64,000 nt of DNA from Blepharisma stoltei (lineage: Eukaryota; Ciliophora; Heterotrichea; Heterotrichida; Blepharismidae): NCBI GenBank assembly GCA_914767885.1, contig CAJZBQ010000020.1, positions 930,001 to 994,000 on the forward strand. The letters run 5' to 3'. Made by a program: the position numbers and the translations under genes. The notes beneath the pieces were generated by a model. That model made no database searches, was not told where the DNA came from, and saw only the letters and a list, made by a program, of their open reading frames with translations. Of the stretch, positions 44,040 to 54,977 are shown in pieces (the stretch's first letter is position 1; every line of letters begins with the position of its first letter).

Positions 44040-45212
44040 CTATCCCTCACTATAAAAGATTTCAGTACGGGTCATAGAAAGACAGTCTGTCAAGGCTTGG
44101 TTTTGCTCAATGCTGCCTCCAAGTAGTTGAATGTTTGGGATTTCCTCAGTCGCAATCCTTCTTGCTTCAGCTTTATTTCCGCTTGCTAGATTCAGCAGCA
44201 CTTCTGCTGCTTTTTTAATGACTCCTTGTTGGCTGTCCTTTATTTCAATAGCTTCACTATGAAGGCCGGCTTTATAAAGAGCCCAGATTACCATTGCACA
44301 AACTAAGCCTCTTTTTGCTCCAAGGATTTTCTTGCTTCTCAGAATTTCTAAAAATTCAGGGGTTAAATATCCAACTACGTCTCTACCAAAGAAATCTAAA
44401 TAAAGCAGCATTGCTAAGCTGTTAATGACATTTACAGAAGCCCACCAATTTCTTCCCAACACATGGGTCCTGAAAATTTCTTCAGCTGCTCCAAAATTTC
44501 TTAAAAACACATTAAATATAGCCAAATGCCACCAATTGTGGGTATAAATAAAGTTTCCTTTCCAATCCTCTGAGTGTCCTTCCAAGACTCGGATTCCATT
44601 TTCAAACTCATTTTTAGCAGCGTAGATATGGCCAATATTATGCTGCGCCCAGGCATTGTGAGGATTTAATTCCAAAGCTCTTCTGCCATAATTTTCAGAC
44701 TCAATCAAAAGATTGTTTTCTAAATACCCAAAACAAATAAAGCTGCAGCACTCTGCAGACTGCCAATGATCACTTTCTCTTTGGAGATAGCTAACGATAT
44801 TTAGCATTTCAGGCTTTCTCCCAGTGCAGAGGCACATAAAAATGCCAAATTTGGCAGCAAAAAAGTCTTTAGGGTTTTCGTCCACAATTTGAGACAGGAT
44901 TGGAATAGCCGCACAGACTCCTTCATTTAATAGTGTAAGAAGACTTCTTATTCATAGTCTTTCTCTACTATTGCAGTTTTGAATTTGAGGTAAAAGGGTA
45001 TTTGCAATTTCTTTATTGTCAGCTTCTTGTAAAATCATGAGGTAGATATAAAGGATCTTGAGCGTTGGACATTCAGGATCATTGTCAATTAAGGTTTGGA
45101 AGGTGGTGTAGCTAGTATCTCCATAATTCAAATCTCTTTTAATGCAATCGTTAATGGCAGCAAGTGATTCTTCTTTAGAGCCAGTTACTTCAAGACCTAG
45201 ACAATCAATCAT
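44040..45212 (-). CDS. TTC38-like tetratricopeptide repeat protein, copy 1
   Basis: 390 aa. TPR helices with the TTC38 hallmarks RALELNPHNAWAQHNIGHIY, GHSEDWKGNFIYTHNWWHLAIF and the C-terminal LLGGSIEQNQALTDCL. A TGA at about 44950 is Trp (ERLWIRS). A paralogue lies 238 bp upstream on the same strand. Function of TTC38 is poorly known. Confidence 0.85.
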
Positions 45213-45450
45213 TTATATCAATTTAAATTGACCTATATTTTTTTATAATGCTCGCAATAAATGGCCATATATTTGCCTATAAAGGGAATATAGACAATAT
45301 ATACATAAAATGGATGATAATTATTCGTTGCTGAAAAATCGCTTTCTTAATGAACATTTTATATTAAATCATTTAAAGCTTATTTCAAATAATAAAAAAG
45401 ATTATGATTATTTCTCAGATAACCATCTTATCGCTTCTGTATAATTTGGA

Positions 45451-46599
45451 TTATTCCAAAAAATTAAAAATGCTGCCTCTTGTAATTGATAAACAATCTG
45501 TTATAACTTGAATTTGTTCAATGCTGCCTCCCAAGAAATGCATTTCATTATAATTCTCATTCACAATCCTTTGTGCTTCTACCAGATTATTCGATGCATA
45601 ATGCAGCAGAGCTTCTGCTGCCGATTTTGCTACCCCATTTAAGCTATCTTTTAATTTTGCTGCTTTATCTTGCTCTCCCACTTTAGCTAAAGCCCATACA
45701 ATCATAGCATCCAATATAGGGGTATTTCCTTGCATTCTTTTATCTTGAATAGTTTCTCTAAATTTCTCAGTAAAAAATTGTTGTAAATTTCTTCTCGAAT
45801 GATCCAAGTACAAAAGCATTGCCAAGATATTTATCATATTTATTGGTACCCACCAATTTTTTCCTATAATATGGGTAGCAAACAGCTGCTCAGCTTCGGA
45901 ATATTCTTTCAAAAATATATGAAAAGCTGCTAGATGCCAGAAATTGTGAGTATAAATGAAGTCTCCTTTTCAATCGTCTGACCGGTTTTCTAAAACTCTT
46001 TTTCCAAGCTCAAATTGGTTATTCCCTGCATATGCATGGCAAAGGTTGTGCTGGGCCCATGCATTGTGAGGGTTTAGCTGTAATGCTCTTTTCGCGAATA
46101 TCTCGGCTTGGCTAAGGTCACCGTTTTCTACGTATGCAAAGCTGATAAAGCTGCAACACTCTGGGGATTCAAGGTAGCTATTATCTTGCTTTAATGACTC
46201 TACAATTAAAAGCATGCTTGACTTTTCTCCTGAAAGCAGCCCAAGAGATATTCCATATCTTACAGCTAAATAGTCTTTTGGATATTGCTGAACAATTCTA
46301 TGGATGATAGGAATGGCAGCGCACATTCCATGATTCACTAATGCCCTTAATGCCTCCTTCCAAAGCTCTTCTCTTGGATTGAAATTTGTCAATGTTGAAA
46401 GGAGATTATTAACTGTTTCTCTTGAATTTTCAGCCTCCATAAGGATATTCATGTGAGCAAAAAGAATATTTAGCATTGGGCTTTGGCTGTCTTTATGCAA
46501 AGCATCTTTTAGTTGGTCATAGTCTTGATTTTCGTAATTTAGATCCTTTAAGATGTATTGGTTCATGACGAGCAGTGATTCAGAATTGCATGGTGTCAT
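45451..46599 (-). CDS. TTC38-like tetratricopeptide repeat protein, copy 2
   Basis: 382 aa, same plan as copy 1: RALQLNPHNAWAQHNLCHAY, DDWKGDFIYTHNFWHLAAF (the W before KG is TGA), GKNWWVPINMINILAMLLY and LGGSIEQIQVITDCLS. Copies differ at many positions, so the duplication is old. Confidence 0.85.
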
Positions 46600-47819
46600 A
46601 TCATTGCCTAACTCTTCACTTATCTTTAATCGAATTAATCGCTATTGCTAGTTCAAAGATGGGATTAAAACAATTATATTATTAACTTGAAATTTTAAAT
46701 CAGAATTTTTCAATATGAAATATTTTATGCACTAAAGACAAGAGAAATAATGTGCAATATATTCCTAGAATCACAATGAATTTTGTAGGAGTGAATATAG
46801 GTGTAAGCTCTAATATTCATGTCTTTCAAAGGTAGGTAGTTAAAATTTGATGTATGCATAGTGTGCAAGATCAAGAGTAAGTAATCTTGCATTTTAATGG
46901 TTAAAATAAATCATGAATGATCAATAAATTTTTTAAAAACAATATAAAATGGTTTATCAATAATATAGTGAACTCAAAATAAGATTTGAAATTTTGACAT
47001 AGAAGAAATTTATTTAAAGGATTTTTAGAAAATTAAGTTGTTTCGAAATATGCGGAAATTTTATGCATTTTGAGTATGATTAATTTTTAATTGATAGCAA
47101 TATCAAACTGATGGTGGATTATGCAAAGAGTATATGAAATAGGATTTTATTTAAAAATATGAGCCAGAAAATGAGTAGCTCGACTATTTCAGTTTTGTCT
47201 TTTATTAAATTAGTTTTCTCCTAGGTAAGCTTTTTCTCATTCTAAGCCTTTGACAGGCCGTAAATATTAAGATAAGATATCTTGAGAGAAGGACTGGCAT
47301 CAAGGCATATAAGACGAAGATTGAGCAATGAGGTTGCACGAGTCTGTGGATTCAAAGTCTGCAAAGAGTTGGATCTGAGGCAGGATGGAAGTATTTTTGT
47401 TGGTCATCGAGCTCCAATTCACGAATGCAAGTTAATTGGGCGTAAGCATATAGAATACAATAAATAGCATGTGCAAAATTTAAAGATAATCTGCCTTGTA
47501 TTGCAATTAGCGGGTTTCATCAATCTTAAGGCCTAGTTTAATGACTATAGCTTTAGTATAAAATGATTTTATGGCCTTTAAATATAAATGTATTTACACA
47601 TGGATTTTATTTTTTTCATAATTGAGTTCTAATCCTGATATTATCTACGATATATAAAAACCAGAAGAAAGTAAAATTATTGTCAATCTTAAACTACAGC
47701 ATCACTTTTTAATTGCTCAATGCATCTGGCTTCAATCATAAAGATTCTAATTTGACTCTGATTTTCCAAATTATTTGATTTCATTTTATTATGGGATAAT
47801 TCCTGCTAATTTACTAAAA
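46600..47819. other. Long intergenic gap with a G+C-richer segment
   Basis: 1.2 kb without a supported gene. Positions 47225-47470 are less A+T-rich than their surroundings and hold a 61-codon open frame lacking an ATG start, so coding is unlikely; possibly an old retroposon fragment or an RNA gene. Confidence 0.35.
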
Positions 47820-48884
47820 ATGATAAATTTAGAAGAAGTTAGAAGCTTTATAGCCACACACAATGCCAAAACGTAAAAACAATATAGAGTCGCCTTACAA
47901 TTACACAGCTCAATTTCAGATTTATCAATCACTGTATCAGACGCTTTAAGAGAAGCATTCCCAGAAGTAAAATTCGCCATAATCGGAGACAGCCCTTTTT
48001 CTTCATGCTGCACAGATTACATTTCAGCCAAACACATGCCAGCCCAAGGAATCATCCACATAGGCCACTCCTGCTCAACTGAGTCTTCAATCCCAGTTTT
48101 AGTTCTGCCAGAGCCAATGTCCCCTAATTTCCAAGCTTTAAGGGAAAATATCCACACATTCCCAAATAAAATTTTCCTAGTTTTAAGCCATCCAAATGAT
48201 GCTATTGAGCAAGAAGCAGCTCAAATAATCCGCCAGGCTGAAAAAGAAGTCACAAATAGCAGAGATGAAGCTGACGGAATTTTATTTATAGGAAATGGAT
48301 ACTCAATACCCTGCTTAATCCAAAAAGCTGAGCAGGACATTTGGACTTTGACTAATTCTTCATTGACTCGTCACAACTCGTACTCTTTTATTTCAATGAG
48401 ATATCACTATGTAAGCATAGTCCAAGACGCAACGATTTTTGGACTCTTGATTCTCTCTCTGCCTTACTACAACTCAATTTCTGCGAAAATCAAAGCTTTG
48501 TTGAGAAAAAACAAAAAAGAGGCGTATCCGATTTACCTAGGAAAAATCACACCTTTAAAGCTGGGGAATTTTTCAGATATTGATATGTTTGTGCTTATAG
48601 GCTGCCCCCATACCCCTCTTCCTGACAACCGTGAATTCTTTAAGCCTGTAATCACTCCATTTGAGCTTGAAGTCGGGTTAAACCACAACTGGGACGGAAG
48701 CTACTCTACAAAATTCGAAGGAGACTATGAAACCGAGCACATTCCTCTATCTTCTACCGAAAACGCAGAAAGATTCTCTAGAAGATCTTTCAAAGGACTG
48801 ACCCCAGAAGTAGAAGGAGTCAAAGAAATCGAAGAAGGCTATAAAGGGATCGCAATGTGCTATGAGAATGAAATAGCTAAATAA
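47820..48884 (+). CDS. DPH2: Diphthamide biosynthesis protein, DPH2-like
   Basis: 349 aa after a 15-nt intron. VALQLHSSISDLS, AIIGDSPFSSCCTDYISAKH and GIIHIGHSCST match the three-domain DPH1/DPH2 fold (first Cys region CCTDYISAKH like CCVDEVAA). IGNGYSIPCLIQKAEQDIW and FVLIGCPHTPLPDNREFFKPVITPFELEVGLN follow. DPH2 partners DPH1 in modifying the EF2 histidine to diphthamide. It is shorter than typical DPH2, mainly at the N-terminus. Confidence 0.85.
47873..47887 (+). other. 15-nt intron in DPH2-like gene
   Basis: GTAAAAACAATATAG; removal bypasses an in-frame TAA and gives THNAKTVALQLHS. Confidence 0.87.
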
Positions 48885-48901
48885 TTCACAAAAAAATTCA
48901 A

Positions 48902-49741
48902 TTAATTATCTCTGCTTGTTTTAGATGAGCGAGGAGAAAAGAAAGAAAGACCAGGAGTCTTGCTGAGCTCCAACTCTTCAAGCAGCTTGGTTTCTCTGAG
49001 CTCATCAATTAAATTCGCTTCTAACTGTTCAAGTTCATCAATTTTCTGCTTGGCTTCTCCAGATAGACAAGCTTCCAGCTCAATTCTCTGATGGAACTCA
49101 GCTTCTTTTGACTTTAAGAAAAGCAGCGAATTTGTGCTTTTTCTATGATGGTGGGCTCTTTTTTCTTTTACAGCTGATCTTGCTCTTTCTTGCACTTTTT
49201 CTTGCTCCTCCTCTTCTTGCTTTTTCTTCATCTCTTCAAATTCTCTGCTTTCTCTTTTTGCTGCTGACGAGTTGGCTTTATTTTTCTGCAACAATTTTTC
49301 CTTGGCTTCTTTTATAAGTTCTTTTTGCTTTCTGATTTTTTCATGCACAAGCTTTTTCTTTTCTTCTTGTTCAATTAATTTTTCCATCTTTTTAGTCTGC
49401 AAAGCTTTGACTTCTTGTTCCCATTCACTCTTGGATTTTGCTTCTGCTTCATGTCTTTGTTTGCAGATTTCAATATGCTTCAAAGACCTTTCTTTTTGAA
49501 GTCTAAGGTGGTTGATTCTGTTTTGGAGAGTTTTGACTTTGGCTTCGAGGTCTTTTCTGGATTTGGTTGCATTTCACATTTCACGGCCTTTTGTTGCTTT
49601 TTCTCGCCTTGGGCTTGCGTTTTCTTTTACGAAGGAGATATCACCTGTAGTGCTGAGATTTTTCAAAATGGACCTCTTTGGAGAAGGAGTTTGGACTTCG
49701 TTAGGCAATGGGCTGTTAGATATTGGAGGTGGACTATCCAT
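48902..49741 (-). CDS. Coiled-coil protein, unknown
   Basis: 279 aa. Starts MDSPPPISNSPLPNE, then a long, highly charged helix (about residues 60-230) rich in Glu, Lys, Gln. A TGA near 49575 is Trp (EMWNATK). Converges with the DPH2-like gene with a 17-bp gap. Probably structural; no family recognised. Confidence 0.7.
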
Positions 49742-49850
49742 ATCCGTTAAATTTATTATATAGAAACAGAATAAATATGGATAACAATAAAATCAAATAC
49801 TATTATTATTAAAAACAGGATAAATTGGTGTATGTTGATATTTTTGAAAA

Positions 49851-50660
49851 TTATTTACCTTTAAAGATTGGCTTTCGCTTTTCATTGAAAGCTTTAAGTG
49901 CTTCTACTCTGTCTTCAGTTGGAATCACCTGCGCATAGCAAAGCTGCTCAATTGACATCCCAGTTGCTTTGTCTTTTCCATATCCTAAATCTATAGCTTT
50001 TTTCGCCATTCTTATAGCCACTGGTCCATTATTTGCTATTGTGTTCGCAATTTCGAGCGCTTTTTCATATGGGTTCTCATGGACACTATTAAAGATCCCA
50101 TATGAATGGGCAGTGTTTGCATTATACTGCTGAGCTGTATATATCATTTCTTTTGCCCTGACAATTCCGATTAGTTTCGCCAACCTTTGAGTTCCTCCTG
50201 CGCCTGGGATGATTGCTAGTGCAGTTTCAGGGAGACCAACCTTAGAATTCGGGCCTGAAACTCGCAAGTCACAAGATAAAGCAAGCTCTAAGCCGCCTCC
50301 AAGCGCATAACCATCAATGCAAGCAATAGAAGGGATAGGAAGGTCCTCTAGCATTGTAAATGAACTTCTCAGTTTATCCACAAAAACAGCGACCTGGTCG
50401 GGAGTCATTTGAAGCCTTTCTTTAAGGTCAGCTCCGGCACAAAAAGTCCCAGAAACTCCACTTTTTAGTATAACAACTCTAGCTTCATTGTCAAATTTGA
50501 GACATTGCAGATGAGATATGAACTGGTCTATCAATAAAGTGCCTAATGCATTTTTTCTTGCAGGGTTTTGAAGAGAAATAACTTTGACACCATTAGAAAG
50601 GCTTTCTAAAGCACAGTGCACCTCTGTTGAAAATAATCTTTTTATTGACCTTCTTAGCAT
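49851..50660 (-). CDS. Mitochondrial enoyl-CoA hydratase/AUH-like
   Basis: 269 aa. Presequence MLRRSIKRLFSTE, then the crotonase fold: NPARKNALGTLLI, FCAGADLKERL (oxyanion hole), DGYALGGGLELALSCDLRV and GLPETALAIIPGAGGTQRL with both catalytic Glu candidates. The ADLKER sequence and size point to methylglutaconyl-CoA hydratase (leucine breakdown) or a general short-chain hydratase. Confidence 0.92.
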   Translation of the reverse strand: MLRRSIKRLFSTEVHCALESLSNGVKVISLQNPARKNALGTLLIDQFISHLQCLKFDNEARVVILKSGVSGTFCAGADLKERLQMTPDQVAVFVDKLRSSFTMLEDLPIPSIACIDGYALGGGLELALSCDLRVSGPNSKVGLPETALAIIPGAGGTQRLAKLIGIVRAKEMIYTAQQYNANTAHSYGIFNSVHENPYEKALEIANTIANNGPVAIRMAKKAIDLGYGKDKATGMSIEQLCYAQVIPTEDRVEALKAFNEKRKPIFKGK

Positions 50661-50824
50661 AAATGCTAATTTTTATATTAAATTTCCTTGATTTTTATGA
50701 TTGCATGGTCTTTCTTATTATCCCACAAATTCCTCTGAAATAGGCATCTGCAGAAACTGCTTATTTTCTTTAACAACTCCTATCAGTTGATATTAAAAAG
50801 TGAAGATTAGAGTTTGTTATGAAA

Positions 50825-51344
50825 TTACCATTCATCACCTCCGAACAAGTCCATTGCGCCCTCAATATCCTCGACTTCTTCCTTTTCTTTCTTCTCTTCC
50901 TTCTTCTCGTCTGCTTTTTCTTCCTTTGCACCTTCTGTAGTTGTGACTGGAGCACTGCTAGCTGCGGCGGCGCCAGCAAAAGCTTGGAGTTTTGGAATAC
51001 CAGCTTTAATGACTTGGGTTAAGTCTCTTTCTGCCAATAGATCACAAAGAGATTCAGCTCGGCTTGTGTCGAAATCTCCTCCAATGGCGTTGATGATATC
51101 TGCTAAATCAGAAGCTTTTGGTTGTGTCTTTCCACTCAGCCGCTGTCGAAGCTGGCAACACTGCTCCAAGCGTGTCCTGGAGATCAAGAAAGGTTGTCCC
51201 AGCAGCCTGTGGGCCCGATACATGGAAGAGATGGCGGAAAGGTCTGGGATGCCTACCCCGTAAGGGACGTAAAGCGTTATAAATCTTAATAGTAATAGTC
51301 TTTCCACTCAGCCAAGCTAATGCATAAGCACACAAATACTTCAT
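50825..51344 (-). CDS. RPLP2: 60S acidic ribosomal protein P2, interrupted by a retroposon-like insert
   Basis: After removal of the 172-bp insert (51126-51297) the protein is 115 aa: MKYLCAYALAWLSGK joined to TQPKASDLADIINAIGGDF, then an Ala-rich hinge, a Lys/Glu stretch and the C-terminal MDLFGGDEW, a variant of the usual P-stalk end. As a stalk protein it recruits translation GTPases. ATG at 51344 is used; the longer frame begins at a non-ATG codon. Without excision the frame runs through the insert and stops. Confidence 0.85.
51126..51297 (+). mobile_element. Retroposon-like insert in ribosomal P2 gene, no TA in its target duplication
   Basis: GTCTTTCCACTCAGCC (16 bp) is repeated perfectly at 51126-51141 and 51298-51313. 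The insert has an ordinary 50% G+C body and a CTTAATAGTAATAG tail at its plus-strand 3' end. The duplicated target contains no TA dinucleotide. Removing one target copy plus body restores the P2 frame exactly. Confidence 0.88.
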
Positions 51345-51500
51345 CCCTATTTTTATACCCACAGATTTTTATGCTGATTTATAAAGACTAAATACCTTTT
51401 TTAGCTTGTCAGACTAGCAGTTAATAACTTTTGAAAAGGAATAGTTCTTATCTGAAGAAAATTTTGTTTTTATTATGAGACTTTAGCTTAATTTCTTTAA

Positions 51501-53222
51501 TTAAATTATGAATATAATCAAAGGGAGTGTCAGAATTTCTAATATGAAGCTGTGCGATATTTTGAATGGGTACATAATATCATCAGGCATAGCAGGTATC
51601 GGATTTGGTGCTGGGGCATGATAATTTTGAGTCTCATCGTCATATTCTACATAGCTGATGACCACCGTGTTATAAAACTTTTGCGTTTGGGTTTTGTCCT
51701 TCATCCTAAACACCCACTGAGTATTAGCTTGATAGCTACGTTGAGCATAAATCACTTTAGGCTGAGGGTTGCTAACAATCCCGACTTTAGCAACAATTAT
51801 TTCATAGTGCAGCAAATTTGGTATTGTGCATGTCCCAGTTGTTTCTGAAAATGTAGGCGTTGAAGAACTGCTACTTGTAGAAACTTCGACTCAGTCATCA
51901 GGATTTGAATAATCAATGCTGCCAAATTTTCCAATATGGGTTATTTCTGAATGAGTGGAAAAAATAGGCAACTCGGTGTTATCTGTGGTAGAAGTGCAAT
52001 AAGTTTTTAGGTCTTCGTAGGACATTTCTAAGTAGCAGTTATAAATCATTTCATGGCCGAAGTTTATAATTGGGGAGTCTGATGTCAAAAGATCGGTATC
52101 TACACATTCACCTATAGTGCTTGCCCCTGAAAGAGGAAAACCACCTTCATATACGTTCATGGTGTTATTTGTTTCATTTTTATAGCCTATTATTAAAGGC
52201 TTTCCTGAAATATAACCAATATTCCCTGACCTTATCTGCAAGTCTGCAGTTCCAGTATAAAATTTGATTGAAAATTTCTGCTTGATCACAATTTGTTCAC
52301 TAGGACAAGTCGTAGCTGAAAACCCCACATTTCCAATGACAATATTCACCCAAATCTCACTAGGTGTATCTTGAGCAGTATTTGTGTACACAATATAATT
52401 TGCTTCTAATAAAGCATTAGAGCAAAGGCAATTAGCAAAAGTTGTTGTAGCTGTGGTTTGGTCATATTTACGAATACTTTCGTCATCAAGATTTCTAAAC
52501 GTGATATTTCCTATTGTAATGCTGATATGGTCAGAGTTGCTAGGATAAGGCTGCTTTGAAATAGAGAGGCCTGAAACATAAGTAACATAATTTAATTCAG
52601 TATTGCATAATGATTCTAAGCTAGATGCCATTATTGTCCTTGTACAAGAGTCAAAAGTCTGTGAGTATAACCAACTTGCAGAGTTCATATTATTGCATTC
52701 TCCAAAAGAGTCAGCAGAAGGCAATGATCATACTCCACTATAAGAATTAACAAGAGCTGCCATGCTGTCTCCAGGAGAAAAAGCATTGCCAGTCGCATTT
52801 GGCTGATTAAAATAAATTAAGTCAGAATATTCAGTTGACTTTTCAAGACGGTCTGAGATTGTGCTGGAGTCAATGCTGCTTTCATCAACTGAGTCATAAG
52901 TGTTGAACTGGTCAGGGGAGTTATCATAATAAATGCATAATAAATTGTTAATTGAATCGGTCGCGACTTGCATTGCTCTTCTTCCATTGTCTATTGAGTG
53001 TTTTTGGTTATTTTTGCACCGAGTAGGGTAATTTGTGAATTTTTCAGGTGCACATAGATTATTGCTTGAACTTTGTCATAAACTTATTACTGATGAAGAA
53101 CAGTCAGGATCACAGCAGCAAAAAGCGTCACAGGACTCCGCAGTTAGGTCACAAATGCAGCTACCAGTTGCAGTTTTAAAGCACCCTAAAACCAAAATTG
53201 CCGCTAATTTAATTGAAATCAT
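51501..53222 (-). CDS. TCTN: Tectonic family protein (ciliary transition zone)
   Basis: 573 aa. Signal peptide (MISIKLAAILVLGCF), then the tectonic cysteine signature CICDLTAESCDAFCCCDPDC, further extracellular sequence with many Cys (GECNNMNS, CLCSNALLEANYIVY, GECVDTD) and a C-terminal hydrophobic segment (ILEILTLPLIIFII). Tectonics are MKS-module proteins of the transition zone that gate ciliary membrane traffic. Three TGA codons read as Trp. Confidence 0.92.
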
Positions 53223-53371
53223 TATTTAATTTAGCACAAATCATACAATATATTTACTATTATCAAAGATAGGCACTTAGATTTAAGTTGAGATTGGGGC
53301 TGGGTTTCAAGCTTGACCATATAGAAATTGTTGAATCAAGGTTGTGCTAATTTTACCAATTTTTAGGAAAT

Positions 53372-54977
53372 TTAAAATTGAATAATTCGATCAAGGATTG
53401 AGAGGGAAGCTAAGACTCTTATTTTTTGAATTTTGCCCTTGACAACTACATAGAAAATTACCTTAAAATCAATATAAAGCGAGTGCAAATGTCCGACTAA
53501 AACACTCAGCCAGCTAAAAGTGAGGTCTAATAATAGATGATTCCTAGAAAGTCCTCCTAAAGAGCTTATTCTCAAAAAGCTATAATAATCATGACTTGTT
53601 ATATGAAAATCACCTGCAGATATTCCATTAAGTAAAATCTCACACACAGTTTCATGCCTCATTGGAGGGCCTTCTAAGTCTTCAATTTCTTTGGTGCAGG
53701 ACTGCTTATGCTGATAATATCCAGGTGTGTCCATCGGTCCAGGAGAAAATAAATATACTTTTACATTGTATCGGGCAAGTTCTGGCCTGATTTCATTCGC
53801 CAAACACGATACAGCAGCTCTTGATGCCGCCCATGCACAAGAGCCAGGGATTGGCAAATACGAATGGGCAGACCCTACCAAGCATATATGTCCCATCCTT
53901 ATCTTGCTCATCCTTTTGGCTACAGGCATGACTGTATTAATAGTTCCTAAATAATTTGTTTCCATCATTTCTTTGAACTTATTCAAGCCAGTTTCTAAAA
54001 AATATCCACCTGAAATATTCCCAGCAAATGCAAAACATAAGAAAATTTCTCCAAATCGATTTTCCGCCCTTTCAATGACAGCTTCCATCTTTTCTGCATT
54101 GCTTATATCAACATCAAAAACTTGGACATATTCGCCTTGGCCTGAATTATCAACGCCTCTGCAGATTTTTTTTGCGGTATCAATTAAGGTTAGCTTGTCA
54201 CGAGCTATGAGAGTCAATTTTGCACCTTTCATGAAGCATTCTTGGGCAAGCTCTCGACCTAGGCCAGAACTTGCTCCAGTGATTAAGACGTGCTATATAC
54301 ATTAAAATGGCGACGGCGATCCAGCCCTTTTTCTCAACACCTGTAGCCTGCGTTCGCAGGGGACCTTGTGGAAGGGAAGAAGGCGCTCGGAATGTTTATC
54401 CGGCTAGGTTTTACCTTGGTACAGTGGAGCGCAATGTCGGATTAGGCCGACCGCAGCTCATTCTGACACCAAGGGTTTTTCCTCAGGGGAGATGGTTTCC
54501 AAGGTTGGAAAGGGAAGCTCAGTAGCATCAGGAAGGTACCTCCTGATCAATCGGGCAACTCCCTAGCGTGAAACTGGGCGTTACGTCCCAGGCTTTGGAT
54601 TTCCATCTTAGCCGACAGTCCTACCAGAAAATTTGTTTTTCGGAATGGGCAACCTCTGTTGACGTACTGCTAGTGGCGTAACTCATCCAACTACGGGTAG
54701 CGAGTGCACATCCTCGTCCAGTAGGAGCAACACTTTGAAGGTCGTGATCGACTGGTAGTGAGCAACGGGTGAAGGTAGGGCAGGGGGAAACCCGAGCCAA
54801 TACGACGGGCCTCTCTATAATACTAATTAATGTTAATGTTAATGTAATTAAGACGTGCTTGTGATTTAAGTTAAGAGGCCTGAACTGGCCACGAATGTAG
54901 AAGTAGAGCCTGAGACAGAAAATTGTGATAGCAATTGCAACTGCGTAGATAGTAAATCCGCTGCTTTCCTCTTCCAT
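53372..54977 (-). CDS. Short-chain dehydrogenase resembling 3-ketodihydrosphingosine reductase, catalytic Tyr/Lys replaced
   Basis: 346 aa once the retroposon-like insert (54284-54848) is removed. An N-terminal membrane helix (YAVAIAITIFCLRLYFYI) precedes HVLITGASSGLGRELAQECF, the NAD(P)-binding TGxxxGxG motif, and DVDISNAEK, CFAFAGN. The catalytic region reads SYLPIPGSCAWAASRAAVSC: the YxxxK active-site pair is Trp and Arg here. Two C-terminal hydrophobic stretches suggest an ER membrane protein. Reductase activity is doubtful. Confidence 0.85.
54284..54848 (+). mobile_element. Retroposon-like element, copy D, in dehydrogenase gene, with TA inside its target duplication
   Basis: ATTAAGACGTGCT (13 bp) flanks the element at 54282-54294 and 54847-54859. 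Body begins ATATACATTAAAATGGCGACGG, carries the T-arm-like hairpin (GAAACTGGGCGTTACGTCCCAG near 54570) and ends in a (TTAATG)n tail. Cutting at the TA in each copy of the duplication restores NHKHVLITGASSG precisely. Confidence 0.92.

Noticed and set aside
47282-47467. 61-codon open frame in the gap before the DPH2-like gene
   Set aside because: No ATG at its start and no protein-like pattern; left as possible repeat or RNA.
51142-51297. Open frame in the P2 insert as a LINE protein end
   Set aside because: Only about 50 codons, no reverse transcriptase or zinc-knuckle motif visible.
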